Shown here: positions 18,443 to 31,242 of the stretch, in pieces
Layout of the letters: every line of letters begins with the position of its first letter
Numbering within the stretch: position 1 is the first letter of the stretch
Assembly (NCBI RefSeq): GCF_003284585.1
Contig: NZ_QKRX01000010.1
Location: 1-64,000 of the forward strand
DNA from: Nitrincola tibetensis
Lineage (GTDB): Bacteria > Pseudomonadota > Gammaproteobacteria > Pseudomonadales > Balneatricaceae
Direction of reading: 5' to 3'
DNA: 64,000 bases
The notes under the pieces: generated by a model
Told to the model about the DNA's origin: nothing
What the model saw: only the letters and a program-made list of their open reading frames with translations
Database searches by the model: none
Program-made: the position numbers and the translations under genes

Positions 18443-19041
18443 AATCTGATGTCTTTAAAAATGCGTTTCGCGGGTTCGATATTAATAACCTCGATTTCAA
18501 TGCAGCGGGTAACTGGCCTATTGGCGTAAAGTCTATCGCTTACCTGTTGGTGTTTGGAATTGTCATTGGTTTGGGGATCCATTTTTACATTGTTGATAAA
18601 GAAGCGATTTTAGAACGTGAAATACGTCAAGAGCCTGACTTGCGAGCACAGTTTGAGTCGAAAGCCTTTCAGGTTGCGCGTTTAGACACTCTTCGTTTGC
18701 AAATGGCTGATGTTGAAGAGCGCTTTTCTGAAATATTGAAACAACTGCCAACAGAGAAAGAAGTTCCAGGTTTATTGGAGGATATTTCGGATATCGGACG
18801 TAATGCTGGCTTAAACATCGAGTTGATTGCGTTGCAGCCAGAAGTGAAAGAGCAATTTTACATAGGGTTACCCATCAACATTCAAGTAAGTGGTACTTAC
18901 CATCAAATGGGTGAGTTCGTGAGTGGTGTATCCGCTATTGAGCGTATTGTTACTCTGCACGACTACTCCATTCGAGAGGTTGAAGGATCTAACCTCACAA
19001 TGACAATTAATGCAAAGACCTATCGCTATGAACAAGATTAA
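18439..19041 (+). CDS. pilO: type IV pilus inner-membrane protein PilO
   Basis: PilO partners PilN and binds the lipoprotein PilP in the alignment complex. The product has 200 residues, with a cytoplasmic tail, one membrane segment (about 32-54), a coiled coil and a periplasmic domain containing FSEILKQLPTEKEVPGLLED, a PilO family signature. It overlaps pilN at its start and pilP at its end. Confidence 0.94.
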   Translation: MKSDVFKNAFRGFDINNLDFNAAGNWPIGVKSIAYLLVFGIVIGLGIHFYIVDKEAILEREIRQEPDLRAQFESKAFQVARLDTLRLQMADVEERFSEILKQLPTEKEVPGLLEDISDIGRNAGLNIELIALQPEVKEQFYIGLPINIQVSGTYHQMGEFVSGVSAIERIVTLHDYSIREVEGSNLTMTINAKTYRYEQD

Positions 19042-19594
19042 GTTTGGTCAAGGAAACGCATCCACTAAGGGGCGCTTGTTGCTCTCACTGTTCCCTCTGA
19101 TGTTATTAACAGCGGGTTGTACATATGTTGAAGATACCAGTGATTTACGAGCATTTGTCGCTGAGCGATCATCTCGGCCAGTAGGGCAAATCGAGCCTTT
19201 GCCTGACTTTAGGCCGTATGAGGCGTTTGTGTACGAAGGATCAAGTCTTCGTAATCCATTTGTGCCAATATTGCCTGTTGTCGCTGAGATCCCGCAGGAA
19301 ATTACTGATGTTTCGCCTGACCCAGCACGTGTTAAAGACTATCTGGAAGAATTCGCTGTTGATAATCTTTTGATGGTAGGAACTATTACTCAGCCTGGTG
19401 ATGCTGAAGCTCTTTGGGCTTTGGTTACTGATCCAAAAGGTGAGGTTCACCGCGTTAGTGTGGGGGATTTCCTTGGCTTGGATAATGGGCAGATTGTGAT
19501 GCTGAATGAGCGTCGAATTGAACTGTCTGAGATTGTCTCAAACGGACGTGGTGGCTGGATGAAACGTCCACGCATAATCGTACTCCCCGAGTAA
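19028..19594 (+). CDS. pilP: type IV pilus lipoprotein PilP
   Basis: PilP is an inner-membrane lipoprotein bridging PilNO to the secretin PilQ. From ATG 19028 the product has 188 residues with lipobox LLTAGC (Cys31). An ATG six codons earlier lacks a ribosome site. The C-terminal beta-domain begins near YLEEFAVDNLLMVGTI and carries GEVHRVSVGDFLGLDNG, which are family features. The gene overlaps the pilO end by 14 bases. Confidence 0.94.
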   Translation: MNKIKFGQGNASTKGRLLLSLFPLMLLTAGCTYVEDTSDLRAFVAERSSRPVGQIEPLPDFRPYEAFVYEGSSLRNPFVPILPVVAEIPQEITDVSPDPARVKDYLEEFAVDNLLMVGTITQPGDAEALWALVTDPKGEVHRVSVGDFLGLDNGQIVMLNERRIELSEIVSNGRGGWMKRPRIIVLPE

Positions 19595-19612
19595 ATTTAA
19601 GGGACGCAAATT

Positions 19613-21727
19613 GTGAATATAATGACTATGAGCACATTTACTAAAGTAAAAATGGGGGGGGTACCCCGAATTGTTGGCCGCTATTTGTCTACAGCATTGG
19701 TGGTGCTAACGTCCATAGGGATAGCTGAAAGCGCTGAGCTTAAACGGGCAGGGTTTGTTTCATTGCCTGGGCAGTCGGTTGAATTAAACTTAGAGTTTGA
19801 TTCGACACCGACCGTTCCCACCAGTTATGTCATCGATAACCCGCCACGTTTGGTTATGGACTTCTGGGGCGCTAGTAACGGTGCAGGAACCCGTGCAATC
19901 GACGTAAAAACTGGCGTGGTCGATAACCTTAGCTTTGTTGAGGCAGATGGGCGTTTGCGGGTGGTTGCAAACCTGTACAGTACCGTTGGGCATAATGTGG
20001 AGTTGAGTAACTCGCAAGTTGTTGTGACGCTTGATGCAGCATCAGCACCTGTTGCAAGACAATCGGATGCACCTGTGCGAGCCAGTAGCACTGCAACGGC
20101 TCAGACGCAAGGAACAACCATTCGTGATCTCGATTTTAAACGCCTTGAAGGCAATCAAGGTCGAGTGATTATCGACCTAAGCAATGATCAGGCGCGTCTT
20201 GATGTGAATCGTGAAGGTGGTAATGTTGTTGTCACGCTAAGTGATACGCGTCTTGGTGATGGGATGGATCGCCGTTTTGATGTTCAAGACTTTGCAACAC
20301 CTCTATCCTTCATTGATATGATGTCAGTGGGTGGCAGTACGACGATTTTGATGCGTCCATCTTCCGCTCCCTTTGATTACATGGCGTATCAAACGGGTAA
20401 CCAGTTATTCGTTGACTTCATACCCTTGACGCGCAATGAGCAGGAAGAGCTACGTGCCAATCAGTTCCCTTATAGCGGCGAGCGCATAGACTTAAATTTC
20501 CAAAATGTTGAAGTGCGTGCCGTGTTGCAAATCATAGCTGAAGTTGCTGAAAAGAACTTGGTTGTGAGTGATAATGTTGGTGGCACGACAACCCTGCGTT
20601 TAAAGAATGTGCCTTGGGATCAAGCACTAGACATTATTTTGAAATCCAAAAATCTTGATCAGCGCATGATTGGTAACGTGTTGATGGTCGGTACTGCTAC
20701 AGAAATTGCAGAGCGTGAGCGCATTGAAATAGAAAGTCAGAAGCAGGCTGTTGAATTATCACCTCTGCTGACCGAGTTTGTGCAGATTGATTTCCGTCGC
20801 GCATCAGACATGAAAAGCCGCTTAGAAGAGGCTCGACTGATAACTGAGCGTGGTTTCCTGCTCGCTGATGATCAAACCAATGTTTTGATGATTCGTGAAA
20901 CACGCGAACAAATGGAGCAAATTCGTAGAACTCTGCGCCGATTTGATGTCCAGGTATCTCAAGTGCTGGTTGAAGCTCGCTTAGTGACAGCATCAACAGA
21001 GTTTGCAAGAGAGTTAGGGGTTCGTTGGGGAGCGTTGCATAACTCCACGCCAAGTGGGAATGATTTCTCAATAGGCGGTGGAGCAGGCTCGGTTCCTGGA
21101 GTACCTTCCGTTCCAGGATCGGGTAATACCTCGATTCCATCTATGCCTGGAATGGTCGATTTCGGCGTGGGTAACCCCACATCCGCTTTGCGTGTGGGTT
21201 ACTTAGGGGGTGGTTTGTTGCTTTCAGCTGAACTTTCCGCCTTACAGAGTGATAATAAAGTTGAAATCATCTCTCAACCAAAAGTCATTACCACCAATGG
21301 ACGTCCTGCTGTGATTAAATCAGGTCAAGAAGTTGCGTTCCAGACGGTTGAAAACGGTGAAGTCAGCCTTGAATTTAAAGAAGTTGTGTTGAGTCTTGAA
21401 GTGACGCCACAAATAAATCCAGGTGATCGTATCTCGATGGATTTGAAAATTCTTCAGGATTCGCTTGATCCCAACCGTTTAGGTGGTGAACTCTTAATTA
21501 ATACCAACCAATTAGAGACTTCTGTTGTGGTTAACGATGGTGATACCATTGTGTTGGGTGGTGTGTTTAGAAATGACATTGAAAACGAAATTCGTAAGAC
21601 ACCAGTATTGGGTGACTTGCCTGTTGTTGGAAATATGTTCCGCTACAAGCGTGAACGTGAAACCAAACGTGAGTTATTGATTTTCATTACGCCAACCATG
21701 ATTCGGGAATCCCTTGTAGTACAGTAG
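19613..21727 (+). CDS. pilQ: type IV pilus secretin PilQ
   Basis: PilQ is the outer-membrane secretin through which the pilus passes. The product has 704 residues from GTG 19613 after AAGGGACG. A signal peptide is followed by AMIN-type peptidoglycan-binding domains (about 40-270), the STN/N0 domain (about 290-345), an N1 domain and the secretin barrel (about 480-700) with the signature LGDLPVVGNMFRYKRE. A run of eight G (19654-19661) directly follows an in-frame ATG near the 5' end. It is the last pil gene of this operon. Confidence 0.95.
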   Translation: MNIMTMSTFTKVKMGGVPRIVGRYLSTALVVLTSIGIAESAELKRAGFVSLPGQSVELNLEFDSTPTVPTSYVIDNPPRLVMDFWGASNGAGTRAIDVKTGVVDNLSFVEADGRLRVVANLYSTVGHNVELSNSQVVVTLDAASAPVARQSDAPVRASSTATAQTQGTTIRDLDFKRLEGNQGRVIIDLSNDQARLDVNREGGNVVVTLSDTRLGDGMDRRFDVQDFATPLSFIDMMSVGGSTTILMRPSSAPFDYMAYQTGNQLFVDFIPLTRNEQEELRANQFPYSGERIDLNFQNVEVRAVLQIIAEVAEKNLVVSDNVGGTTTLRLKNVPWDQALDIILKSKNLDQRMIGNVLMVGTATEIAERERIEIESQKQAVELSPLLTEFVQIDFRRASDMKSRLEEARLITERGFLLADDQTNVLMIRETREQMEQIRRTLRRFDVQVSQVLVEARLVTASTEFARELGVRWGALHNSTPSGNDFSIGGGAGSVPGVPSVPGSGNTSIPSMPGMVDFGVGNPTSALRVGYLGGGLLLSAELSALQSDNKVEIISQPKVITTNGRPAVIKSGQEVAFQTVENGEVSLEFKEVVLSLEVTPQINPGDRISMDLKILQDSLDPNRLGGELLINTNQLETSVVVNDGDTIVLGGVFRNDIENEIRKTPVLGDLPVVGNMFRYKRERETKRELLIFITPTMIRESLVVQ

Positions 21728-21739
21728 TAGGTTTGCTGA

Positions 21740-22255
21740 TTGAATATATTTCTCATTGGCCCTATGGGAGCTGGAAAAAGCACCATAGGGCGTTTGCTTT
21801 CTCATGAGCTGGGTCTTGAGTTTATTGACTCTGATAAAGTCATCGAAGAACGTTCGGGTGCAGATATCCCATGGATATTTGATGTTGAAGGAGAGCAAGG
21901 CTTTCGTGATCGAGAGGCATGTACTATTGATGATCTAACGTCAATGAATAACATCATTCTGGCTACAGGTGGTGGTGCCGTTTTACGTGAGAAAAATCGT
22001 CAAAACTTACAAAGTCGAGGTCAGGTTATCTATTTATTGACCTCAATCGAGCAACAGCTTGAACGAACTGCAAAAGATCGAAATCGTCCCCTCTTGCAAA
22101 CCGAGAACCCTGAGTTGGTCTTGAGAAAGCTTTTGGCTGAACGTGATCCGCTCTATAAGAGTTGTGCTGATGTCATTGTGCGGACTGATCGTCGACATCC
22201 GCGAGCCGTCGTGAACGAAATATTGCGTCACGTTCGTCAGCTTAATCAAGCATAA
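21740..22255 (+). CDS. aroK: shikimate kinase
   Basis: Shikimate kinase phosphorylates shikimate with ATP in the aromatic amino-acid pathway. The product has 171 residues. The P-loop GPMGAGKST lies at about residues 7-15, with the shikimate-binding Asp in [12 protein letters not shown] and GGGAVLRE. No ATG fits upstream; TTG 21740, 12 bases after the pilQ stop, gives the expected N-terminus MNIFLIG. Linkage pilQ-aroK-aroB matches Pseudomonas. Confidence 0.95.
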   Translation: MNIFLIGPMGAGKSTIGRLLSHELGLEFIDSDKVIEERSGADIPWIFDVEGEQGFRDREACTIDDLTSMNNIILATGGGAVLREKNRQNLQSRGQVIYLLTSIEQQLERTAKDRNRPLLQTENPELVLRKLLAERDPLYKSCADVIVRTDRRHPRAVVNEILRHVRQLNQA

Positions 22256-22290
22256 TATCCCTGTTGTTGGCTTATTCCAGGAGAGTGTTG

Positions 22291-23367
22291 ATGGAAACCC
22301 TTTACGTTGAGCTCGGTGAAAGAAGTTACCCCATCTATATTGGCAGTGATTTAATACGTGCCGATGTGTTGGCTCAACATATCCCTTCATCACAAGTGAT
22401 GATCGTGACCAATGAAACGGTTGCTCCTTTATATCTTGATACGCTTTTATCATCATTGCCAGGCTTTAAAGTTGATGTGATACGTTTGCCTGATGGTGAG
22501 GCCTATAAAACACTTGAGCACTGGACACTGATCTTTGATGCGTTGCTAAGCTGCCGCCATAATCGAACCACAACCTTGATTGCTTTGGGTGGAGGGGTTG
22601 TGGGCGATATGACGGGATTTGCTGCAGCGTGTTATCAGCGTGGTGTTCCCTTTATCCAGATCCCCACGACATTGCTGTCGCAGGTTGACTCCTCTGTGGG
22701 TGGAAAAACAGGCGTAAACCACCCCATGGGTAAAAACATGATCGGTGCTTTTCATCAACCTGTAGCGGTTATTGCGGATACTCAGGTGCTTAATACTTTA
22801 CCTGATAAAGAGCTGTCTGCCGGTTTGGCTGAAGTGATCAAGTATGGTCTGATTTATGATCCTGATTTCTTTGACTGGTTAGAGCACAACATGGAAGCCT
22901 TGCGCGAAAAAGAGCCGACTGCTTTGGCCACTGCGATTTACAAATCATGCCGTATTAAAGCGGATATCGTTGCTCAGGATGAGAGGGAGTCTGGCGTGCG
23001 TGCTTTACTAAACCTCGGGCATACCTTTGGTCATGCTATCGAAGCTCATGCAGGGTATGGTGCTTGGTTGCATGGTGAAGCCGTTGCAGCGGGAACAATG
23101 ATGGCCGTTAACTTGTCTCTTAAAGAAGGTTGGTTAAGTATTGCGGATGCTGAGCGTATTGAGCGCATATTTGTTGCTGCAGGATTACCAGTCAAGCCAC
23201 CTAGAGATATGACAGAGTCACACTTTCGCGAACTAATGGCGGTTGATAAAAAAGTCGTTGATGGAAGTTTGCGTTTAATTTTATTGGAACAGATTGGTAG
23301 AGGTGTCGTCACTGGATCTTTTTCATCTGAGCATTTGTCTGCCACAATCACTGAGATGACGGCGTAA
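22291..23367 (+). CDS. aroB: 3-dehydroquinate synthase
   Basis: AroB converts DAHP to 3-dehydroquinate using NAD and a metal ion. ATG 22291 after AGGAGAG gives 358 residues (E. coli 362), starting [18 protein letters not shown]. Signatures are [38 protein letters not shown] and the metal-ligand histidine in [12 protein letters not shown]. An upstream extension to 22264 is unlikely. Confidence 0.96.
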   Translation: METLYVELGERSYPIYIGSDLIRADVLAQHIPSSQVMIVTNETVAPLYLDTLLSSLPGFKVDVIRLPDGEAYKTLEHWTLIFDALLSCRHNRTTTLIALGGGVVGDMTGFAAACYQRGVPFIQIPTTLLSQVDSSVGGKTGVNHPMGKNMIGAFHQPVAVIADTQVLNTLPDKELSAGLAEVIKYGLIYDPDFFDWLEHNMEALREKEPTALATAIYKSCRIKADIVAQDERESGVRALLNLGHTFGHAIEAHAGYGAWLHGEAVAAGTMMAVNLSLKEGWLSIADAERIERIFVAAGLPVKPPRDMTESHFRELMAVDKKVVDGSLRLILLEQIGRGVVTGSFSSEHLSATITEMTA

Positions 23368-23395
23368 ATGTATTTGCTGGCTATAGGTTTATAAG

Positions 23396-24991
23396 ATGTC
23401 TTTGTCTCATCATGCATATGTTGAAACACGTTCTAGGCTGCAATTAGCAGAAAAACTACACCATATGGTGCGGTTTTCAGACTTTATTACCTTGCTGCTG
23501 GGTGAGGAGGGGAGTGGGCGCTCGACGCTCATGACCCAGGTTGAGAATCTGGCGTCAGAGCGCACTCAACGGTTAGTCCGTATCGATTTAGACTCTAAAA
23601 CCGATGTGACAGGCTTACTGATCTCCTTGGTTGATGCGTTTGGTTTAGATGATCCGGATTTAAATGATAATCGACAGCGTTTAGTTGCTGTGCATAAACA
23701 TGTGCGCGCCTTATTTGAAGTCGATCTAAGCTGTCAGATTTTAATTGATAACGCTGATTACCTCAGTGATAACGCATTAGAGTTGCTAGTCGGGCTATTG
23801 CAGACAGGCGAATCAGCACCGCACTTATTAATGACAGGGTTGGCTGATTTTGAAGAGCGTTTGCAAGATATAGGCTTCTATGATCGACTTGAAGGCCGAA
23901 TCCATTTGCAGCTTCTGCTCCCCCTAGATGATGAAGAATCAGAGGCTTTTATAGCCTCGTTACTTCCTAATGATGCAGAGTTAAATGCTAAGCACCTTAA
24001 AAAAGTGATAGAGCGTAGTCAAGGGAATCTATCCGCTTTAACCTTAGGTGTTGTTCAGTTGTTAAAAAGTGGTGAGTTGAGCTCTCGCTCTGCTGCCTTT
24101 CCAATTCCTCCATTGCATTTGGCAGGAATTGGCATCGTGCTGCTTGCGATTACAGGATTTGCTGTTTGGCACTACTTACCCTCTAATGAGCACCAAGCTG
24201 ACGTTGTAGCGCAAATAAGTGTTCCGCCAATGCCACCAGTAGTGACGGATTCATTGCAACAAGGTGCTGAAGAAGTGGCGCGTAATGAATTGGCTGAGCG
24301 TTTAGCTGAGCAAGAGGCATTGCTACAAGAAGTTCTAGATGCGCCTGTGTCTGAAATGGATGCGGTTGATGAAGTGTTGGCGCAAGCTGAAGTGAGCATA
24401 TCACCCGCACCTGTGGCAGAGGTTGCGCCGTCGGTCGTGGAGGCTGAAGTCAGACCTCCTGTTGCCGAGGCTGCTCAGGCTGTGTCTGCACCCCCTGAGC
24501 CTCCTGCGCCAGCTCCTGCTCCTGCTCCCGTTGTACAGGCGCCAGCACCTCCGGCGCCTGCACCCGCTCCAGAGCCGCCTGTTGCGAGGCCGCCAGCACC
24601 GGAGCCTGTACAGCCAGCACCGAGAGTCGAGCGTCAAGATCCGCCGACCGCTCCTGTCACGTCGGTGGCTGCAAATGCAAATGCAGGTGCGCTTCGCTCA
24701 GAAGAACTGATGGCTTGGCCGGATAATGGCTATACGTTGCAAGTATTAGGCGCTCGATCAGAAGATAGCGTGGTTAAATTTATACGTTCCCAGCAGCAGC
24801 CCCACCGATTCTATTATTTTAGGACAGTTTTTAGGGATGAACCATGGCATGTTGTGGTTTACGGACAGTATAATACTAGGTCGGCAGCGATGGAGGCAGT
24901 TAACCAATTGCCCAAAGAACTCAGGGATACCAACCCTTGGGCGCGATCGATTGCCAGTGTCAAAGCGGATATACAAAAGCTACCGCGATAA
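23396..24991 (+). CDS. damX: SPOR-domain cell-division protein, DamX-like
   Basis: DamX-type proteins are inner-membrane septal proteins whose C-terminal SPOR domain binds denuded peptidoglycan. The product has 531 residues. An ExeA-like AAA ATPase region carries the Walker A GEEGSGRST (about 36-44) and LILIDNADYL-type Walker B. One membrane segment lies near 237-257, followed by an acidic helix, a long Pro/Ala linker (about 340-410) and a SPOR domain from about 445. Location after aroKB agrees with damX in E. coli and its Pseudomonas counterpart. The symbol rests on position and domain order. Confidence 0.88.
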   Translation: MSLSHHAYVETRSRLQLAEKLHHMVRFSDFITLLLGEEGSGRSTLMTQVENLASERTQRLVRIDLDSKTDVTGLLISLVDAFGLDDPDLNDNRQRLVAVHKHVRALFEVDLSCQILIDNADYLSDNALELLVGLLQTGESAPHLLMTGLADFEERLQDIGFYDRLEGRIHLQLLLPLDDEESEAFIASLLPNDAELNAKHLKKVIERSQGNLSALTLGVVQLLKSGELSSRSAAFPIPPLHLAGIGIVLLAITGFAVWHYLPSNEHQADVVAQISVPPMPPVVTDSLQQGAEEVARNELAERLAEQEALLQEVLDAPVSEMDAVDEVLAQAEVSISPAPVAEVAPSVVEAEVRPPVAEAAQAVSAPPEPPAPAPAPAPVVQAPAPPAPAPAPEPPVARPPAPEPVQPAPRVERQDPPTAPVTSVAANANAGALRSEELMAWPDNGYTLQVLGARSEDSVVKFIRSQQQPHRFYYFRTVFRDEPWHVVVYGQYNTRSAAMEAVNQLPKELRDTNPWARSIASVKADIQKLPR

Positions 24992-25009
24992 AGCAAATAC
25001 ATAAATTAT

Positions 25010-25055
25010 AGAGGTCTACAAAGTATAGACCTCTTTAGCTGAAAAAATTTCAGCT
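25010..25055 (+). terminator. two tandem hairpins after damX
   Basis: AGAGGTCTA (25010-25018) pairs with TAGACCTCT (25026-25034) and is followed by TT. A second perfect hairpin, AGCTGAAA/TTTCAGCT (25037-25044 with 25048-25055), follows at once. The first could terminate the damX transcript weakly. The second has no T tail and may belong to the gltB regulatory region. Confidence 0.5.
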
Positions 25056-25075
25056 GCCCCTCGACTGCTAAAAAA

Positions 25076-25104
25076 TTGTTCTGTTCCCTTTAGGGGTGTA
25101 GCAT
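25076..25104 (+). promoter_or_regulatory. candidate gltB promoter
   Basis: TTGTTC (25076-25081) and TAGCAT (25099-25104) are 17 bases apart, about 95 bases before gltB. An imperfect palindrome, TTATC/GATAA (25118-25132), follows in the leader. Confidence 0.35.
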
Positions 25105-25197
25105 AGACTCCCCTTTTTTATCGCTAAGATAAGGGCTCAGTGGTGTGTGGTGTTTTTAAATGCCATGATATTTATGATTTTTTAGTGAGATTGGCTT

Positions 25198-28100
25198 ATG
25201 AGCAATGGTCTGTATCGCCCAGGTGAATTTAAAGACAACTGTGGCTTTGGCCTGATGGCACACATGCAAGGACACGCAAGTCATGGTCTCCTGCAGAAAG
25301 CTATTCAGGCTCTAGCCTGCATGACTCACCGCGGGGGTATCGCAGCAGATGGTAAAACCGGAGACGGTTGTGGTCTGCTGATGCAAAAGCCGGATGCATT
25401 TATGCGTGCGGTTGCTAGAGAGACTTTGCAAACAGAATTGGCTGACCGCTACGCGGTTGGCATGGTGTTTCTGTCCCGTGAGTCTGCATTAGCACAGACG
25501 GCACGCGCTTGCCTGAATTCTGAGCTGGAAAAGCAAGGGCTGAAAGTCTACGGTTGGCGTATTGTGCCGACTGATGATGCCTGTCTTGGTCCCATCGCTA
25601 AGGATACAATGCCAGCGATTGAGCAGGTTTTTGTTGATGCTTGTGGGAAAAATGAACGCGAGTTCTCCATCAGTCTTTTCACCGCTAGACGTAAAGCAGA
25701 GATTGCGCTGACGAATGATCCTGATTTCTATATTTGTAGCTTGTCCGACAAGGTCATTTCCTATAAAGGCTTAATGATGCCAGTGGACTTGCCGACTTTT
25801 TATAGAGACTTAGGTGATCCACGGCTTGAAACAGCAATTTGTACGTATCATCAGCGCTTCTCTACTAACACGGCACCTCGCTGGCCTCTAGCTCAGCCCT
25901 TCCGTTTCTTAGCGCATAATGGCGAAATCAATACGATTGAAGGCAATCGTAATTGGGCACGTGCACGCAGCAGTAAATTTGCAACCCCTCTCATCCCCGA
26001 CGTTGAGTCTTTACAACCGATTGTCAACACAACGGGTTCTGACTCCTCAAGTATGGATAATATGCTTGAGTTCCTGATGGTCGGAGGAATGGATATTTAC
26101 CGGGCAGTGCGCCTGATCGTCCCACCGGCTTGGCAAAATGTTGAAACCATGGACTCCAATCTCCGTGCTTTCTACGAATATAACTCCATGCACATGGAGC
26201 CTTGGGATGGCCCTGCCGGCATGGTAATGACCGATGGTCGCTACGCCGTGTGTATGCTAGATCGTAACGGCTTGCGTCCATCTCGCTGGGTCATGTTAAA
26301 AGATGGTTTGCTCTGCACGGCTTCTGAAATCGGTGTGTTTGATTATGATCCCGCGAATATAGAGGCTCAAGGCCGCGTCGGTCCTGGGCAGATTCTCGTT
26401 ATTGACACGCAAACAGGCGACGTACTTCACACCGCTGATGTTGATGAAAAGCTGAAGTCGCGCCAGCCCTACCGTAAATGGCTAAAAGAAAATGCTGTTC
26501 CACTTGAGCAAACGATGAGTTTTACTGAAGAGTCTGTTTCTTTCCGCGAAATGGACCCTGAAGAAACAAAAACGCACATGAAAATGTTTCAAGTGACATT
26601 TGAAGAACGTGATCAGGTATTGCGGCCGTTGGGTGAGTCTGGAATGGAAGCCGTGGGCTCTATGGGTGACGATAAGCCTATGGCAGTATTGTCTAAACGT
26701 ATCCGTTCTGTCTATGACTACTTCCGCCAACAATTTGCGCAGGTGACAAACCCGCCGATTGATCCATTGCGCGAAGCAATCGTCATGTCTTTGCAAACCT
26801 GCTTGGGAACAGAGAAAAACATTTTCCAAGAAACCCCAGAACATGCGCGTAGAATCGTTTTAAAATCGCCTATTTTGTCTGCGAGTAAGTTCCGTCGTTT
26901 GTGTGAATCGAACCTTGAAGGGTTTGAGTCCGCCATGTTGGATATGCAATACGATCCTGAAGTGGGTCTGAAAACAGCGATAGAGCAGCTGTGCGAGAAA
27001 GCAGAGCAAGCGGCACGCAGTGGAAAAGTGATTTTGGTCTTGACCGATGCGTATATTAAACGCGGTATGTTACCGATTCATGCGGCCATGGCGACGGGTG
27101 CTGTCAATCAGCATCTAGTTGATAAAGGCCTAAGAACCAGTGCCAATATTATTGTCGAAACGGCAACGGCCCGTGATCCCCACCACTTTGCGGTGCTCTT
27201 TGGCTTTGGTGCGACGGCGGTATACCCTTATCTGGCCTACCGTGTTCTCAATGATTTATGCCGCACTGGCGAAATCACGTTAGAACCCTTAATTAGCCAT
27301 GAAAATTACCGTAAAGGCATTAATAAAGGCCTGTTGAAAATTATGTCCAAAATGGGCATATCGACCATTGCATCTTATCGTTCTGCACAGCTGTTTGAGG
27401 CGGTTGGTCTTTCGAGCGAGGTGGTTAACCTCTGTTTTAAAGGTGTGACCAGTCGTATAGAAGGTGCGCGTTTTGAAGACTTCCATTTAGAACAGTCGCT
27501 GCTTGCCAAAGAAGCCTGGAGTGTACGTAAACCTATCCAGCAGGGTGGTTTGCTTAAGTATGTTCATGGTGGTGAGTATCATGCGTACAACCCAGATGTT
27601 GTTACCGCGATCCATCAAGCCGTATCAACGGGCGATCCTGCGCACTATCAGCGTTATGCGGATTTAGTGAACAAACGTGGCGTGGCGACGCTTCGCGATC
27701 TTTTTAGTATTCGTAAGGATATTAAGCCAGTTCCTTTATCTGAAGTGGAGCCTGCTGAGGCACTGTTCACGCGCTTTGATACCGCAGCTATGTCATTGGG
27801 TGCCTTATCACCTGAGGCGCATGAAGCGTTAGCAGTGGCGATGAATGAACTGGGCGGTCGTTCGAACTCTGGTGAGGGCGGTGAGGATCCTGCGCGCCAT
27901 GGCACGATCAAACGCTCTAAAATCAAACAAATCGCGTCTGGGCGTTTTGGTGTGACACCTGAGTACTTGATGAGTGCAGATGTTATGCAAATCAAAGTGG
28001 CTCAAGGGGCGAAACCCGGTGAGGGTGGACAGCTACCAGGTGGAAAAGTGAACGCACTGATTGCGCGCTTACGCTATTCTGTGCCGGGCGTCACCTTGAT

Positions 28101-29652
28101 CTCTCCACCACCGCATCATGATATCTACTCGATTGAAGATTTGGCGCAGTTGATTTTTGACTTAAAACAAATCAACCCGGAGGGCTTAGTCTCCGTTAAG
28201 CTCGTATCACGTCCAGGTGTGGGTACGATCGCGTGCGGTGTTGCGAAAGCCTATGCGGATTTAATTACCATTTCTGGGTATGACGGTGGCACAGCGGCTT
28301 CGCCTTTAACCTCGATTCATTATGCAGGCTCTCCTTGGGAGCTAGGCTTAGCGGATGCACATCAGTCATTACGTGGCAACCAATTGCGTGGAAAAATCCG
28401 TTTACAAACGGATGGGGGTTTAAAAACAGGTCTTGATGTCGTGAAAGCGGCCATGCTTGGCGCAGAAAGTTTTGGTTTTGGAACCATGCCAATGGTGTCC
28501 TTGGGCTGCAAATTCTTGCGTATTTGTCACTTAAACAACTGTGCAACGGGTGTTGCTACGCAACGCGCTGATTTACGTGATGATCATTTCCGTGGCACCG
28601 TTGAAATGGTGAAAAACTTCTTCCGTTTTGTGGCCGAAGAAACTCGCCAACTCATGGCGCAACTGGGTGTTCGCAGTATCGAAGAGCTGGTAGGTCGTAC
28701 CGACTTACTTGAAATTATCGAAGGTGAAACAGCTAAACAAGCTAACCTTGATTTATCTCCGATCCTCAGCCAAGCCGGGATACCACAGGATTACCCACAT
28801 ACCTGTCAGCAAGCTCGAAATGAGCCATATGATGCAGGTGGGCTCAACTCCCAGATGCAAGTCTTGGCTGAGTCTAGTATCGTTGAGAAGCTTGGCGGTG
28901 AGTGGGCGCTTAAGATTACCAACTGTGATCGCTCTGTCGGTGCCAGAACCTCTGGTTTGATTGCGAAGCATCATGGCAACCTGGGTATGTCGGATGAGCC
29001 TGTGATCTTCAACTTCAAAGGCCATGCAGGACAATCCTTTGGTGTATGGAATGCGGGTGGTCAGTATCTCTATCTTGAAGGGGATGCGAACGATTATGTG
29101 GGTAAAGGCATGGCCGGTGGCAAAATCGTACTGAGAGCCTTCGAACAAGTGACGTACAAAACCCGAGAAGCCTCGATTATGGGGAATACCTGTCTCTACG
29201 GTGCAACGGGCGGTAAGCTTTTTGCAGCGGGTCAGGCGGGTGAGCGTTTTGCTGTTCGTAACTCGGGTTGCCATGCGGTTATTGAAGGCGCAGGTGATCA
29301 CTGCTGTGAGTACATGACGGGCGGTGTTGTCACGGTACTCGGTAGTACCGGTTACAACTTTGGTGCTGGGATGACGGGTGGTTTTGCCTATGTGTTGGAT
29401 TTAGACAATAGCTTCGTGGATAAGTATAACCATGAGCTAGTGGATATCCATCGTATCGCAACTGAGCAGATGGAAGCACATAAAAACCATTTACGTTCAA
29501 CCATTATTGAGTTCACCCGTGAAACTCGAAGTGCTTGGGGACAAGAGATCCTTGAAAACTTTGATGAGCTCATTGGTAAGTTCTGGTTAGTAAAACCCTA
29601 CGCAACGGGTATCAATGATTTGCTAAACAGTATCCGTAAGCGTCCTGAATAA
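25198..29652 (+). CDS. gltB: glutamate synthase [NADPH] large subunit
   Basis: GltB takes the amide nitrogen of glutamine and, with GltD, makes two glutamates from glutamine and 2-oxoglutarate. The product has 1484 residues (E. coli about 1486). The Ntn-type glutaminase nucleophile is the Cys in [10 protein letters not shown] (Cys15), implying removal of a 14-residue propeptide. The FMN barrel region includes [20 protein letters not shown], and the 3Fe-4S ligands lie in [18 protein letters not shown]-terminal right-handed beta-helix (about 1230-1450) is complete. Confidence 0.97.
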   Translation: MSNGLYRPGEFKDNCGFGLMAHMQGHASHGLLQKAIQALACMTHRGGIAADGKTGDGCGLLMQKPDAFMRAVARETLQTELADRYAVGMVFLSRESALAQTARACLNSELEKQGLKVYGWRIVPTDDACLGPIAKDTMPAIEQVFVDACGKNEREFSISLFTARRKAEIALTNDPDFYICSLSDKVISYKGLMMPVDLPTFYRDLGDPRLETAICTYHQRFSTNTAPRWPLAQPFRFLAHNGEINTIEGNRNWARARSSKFATPLIPDVESLQPIVNTTGSDSSSMDNMLEFLMVGGMDIYRAVRLIVPPAWQNVETMDSNLRAFYEYNSMHMEPWDGPAGMVMTDGRYAVCMLDRNGLRPSRWVMLKDGLLCTASEIGVFDYDPANIEAQGRVGPGQILVIDTQTGDVLHTADVDEKLKSRQPYRKWLKENAVPLEQTMSFTEESVSFREMDPEETKTHMKMFQVTFEERDQVLRPLGESGMEAVGSMGDDKPMAVLSKRIRSVYDYFRQQFAQVTNPPIDPLREAIVMSLQTCLGTEKNIFQETPEHARRIVLKSPILSASKFRRLCESNLEGFESAMLDMQYDPEVGLKTAIEQLCEKAEQAARSGKVILVLTDAYIKRGMLPIHAAMATGAVNQHLVDKGLRTSANIIVETATARDPHHFAVLFGFGATAVYPYLAYRVLNDLCRTGEITLEPLISHENYRKGINKGLLKIMSKMGISTIASYRSAQLFEAVGLSSEVVNLCFKGVTSRIEGARFEDFHLEQSLLAKEAWSVRKPIQQGGLLKYVHGGEYHAYNPDVVTAIHQAVSTGDPAHYQRYADLVNKRGVATLRDLFSIRKDIKPVPLSEVEPAEALFTRFDTAAMSLGALSPEAHEALAVAMNELGGRSNSGEGGEDPARHGTIKRSKIKQIASGRFGVTPEYLMSADVMQIKVAQGAKPGEGGQLPGGKVNALIARLRYSVPGVTLISPPPHHDIYSIEDLAQLIFDLKQINPEGLVSVKLVSRPGVGTIACGVAKAYADLITISGYDGGTAASPLTSIHYAGSPWELGLADAHQSLRGNQLRGKIRLQTDGGLKTGLDVVKAAMLGAESFGFGTMPMVSLGCKFLRICHLNNCATGVATQRADLRDDHFRGTVEMVKNFFRFVAEETRQLMAQLGVRSIEELVGRTDLLEIIEGETAKQANLDLSPILSQAGIPQDYPHTCQQARNEPYDAGGLNSQMQVLAESSIVEKLGGEWALKITNCDRSVGARTSGLIAKHHGNLGMSDEPVIFNFKGHAGQSFGVWNAGGQYLYLEGDANDYVGKGMAGGKIVLRAFEQVTYKTREASIMGNTCLYGATGGKLFAAGQAGERFAVRNSGCHAVIEGAGDHCCEYMTGGVVTVLGSTGYNFGAGMTGGFAYVLDLDNSFVDKYNHELVDIHRIATEQMEAHKNHLRSTIIEFTRETRSAWGQEILENFDELIGKFWLVKPYATGINDLLNSIRKRPE

Positions 29653-29704
29653 TCAGCAGGGTAATGAATCTTGGTCGGTGCTGCGCTGCAGCACCACCGA
29701 ATGA

Positions 29705-31147
<1,443 letters not shown>

Positions 31148-31165
31148 CGCTACAAAGTTGAATAA

Positions 31166-31196
31166 AAAGGCACTATCAAATCTGGATAGTGCCTTT
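31166..31196. terminator. bidirectional terminator between gltD and pilE
   Basis: AAAGGCACTATC (31166-31177) pairs perfectly with GATAGTGCCTTT (31185-31196) around a seven-base loop. On the plus strand it ends the gltBD transcript. On the minus strand it is followed by T5ATT, so it also serves the convergent pilus operon. Confidence 0.85.
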
Positions 31197-31242
31197 ATTA
31201 AATCAATCAGAGTCCTAGCAAATCATATGTTTGATTGCTGCG

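Noticed and set aside
24401-24637. An Arg/Trp-rich minus-strand frame and a Leu/Arg-rich plus-strand frame in damX
   Set aside because: Both are other-frame readings of the Pro/Ala-rich linker of the DamX-like protein.
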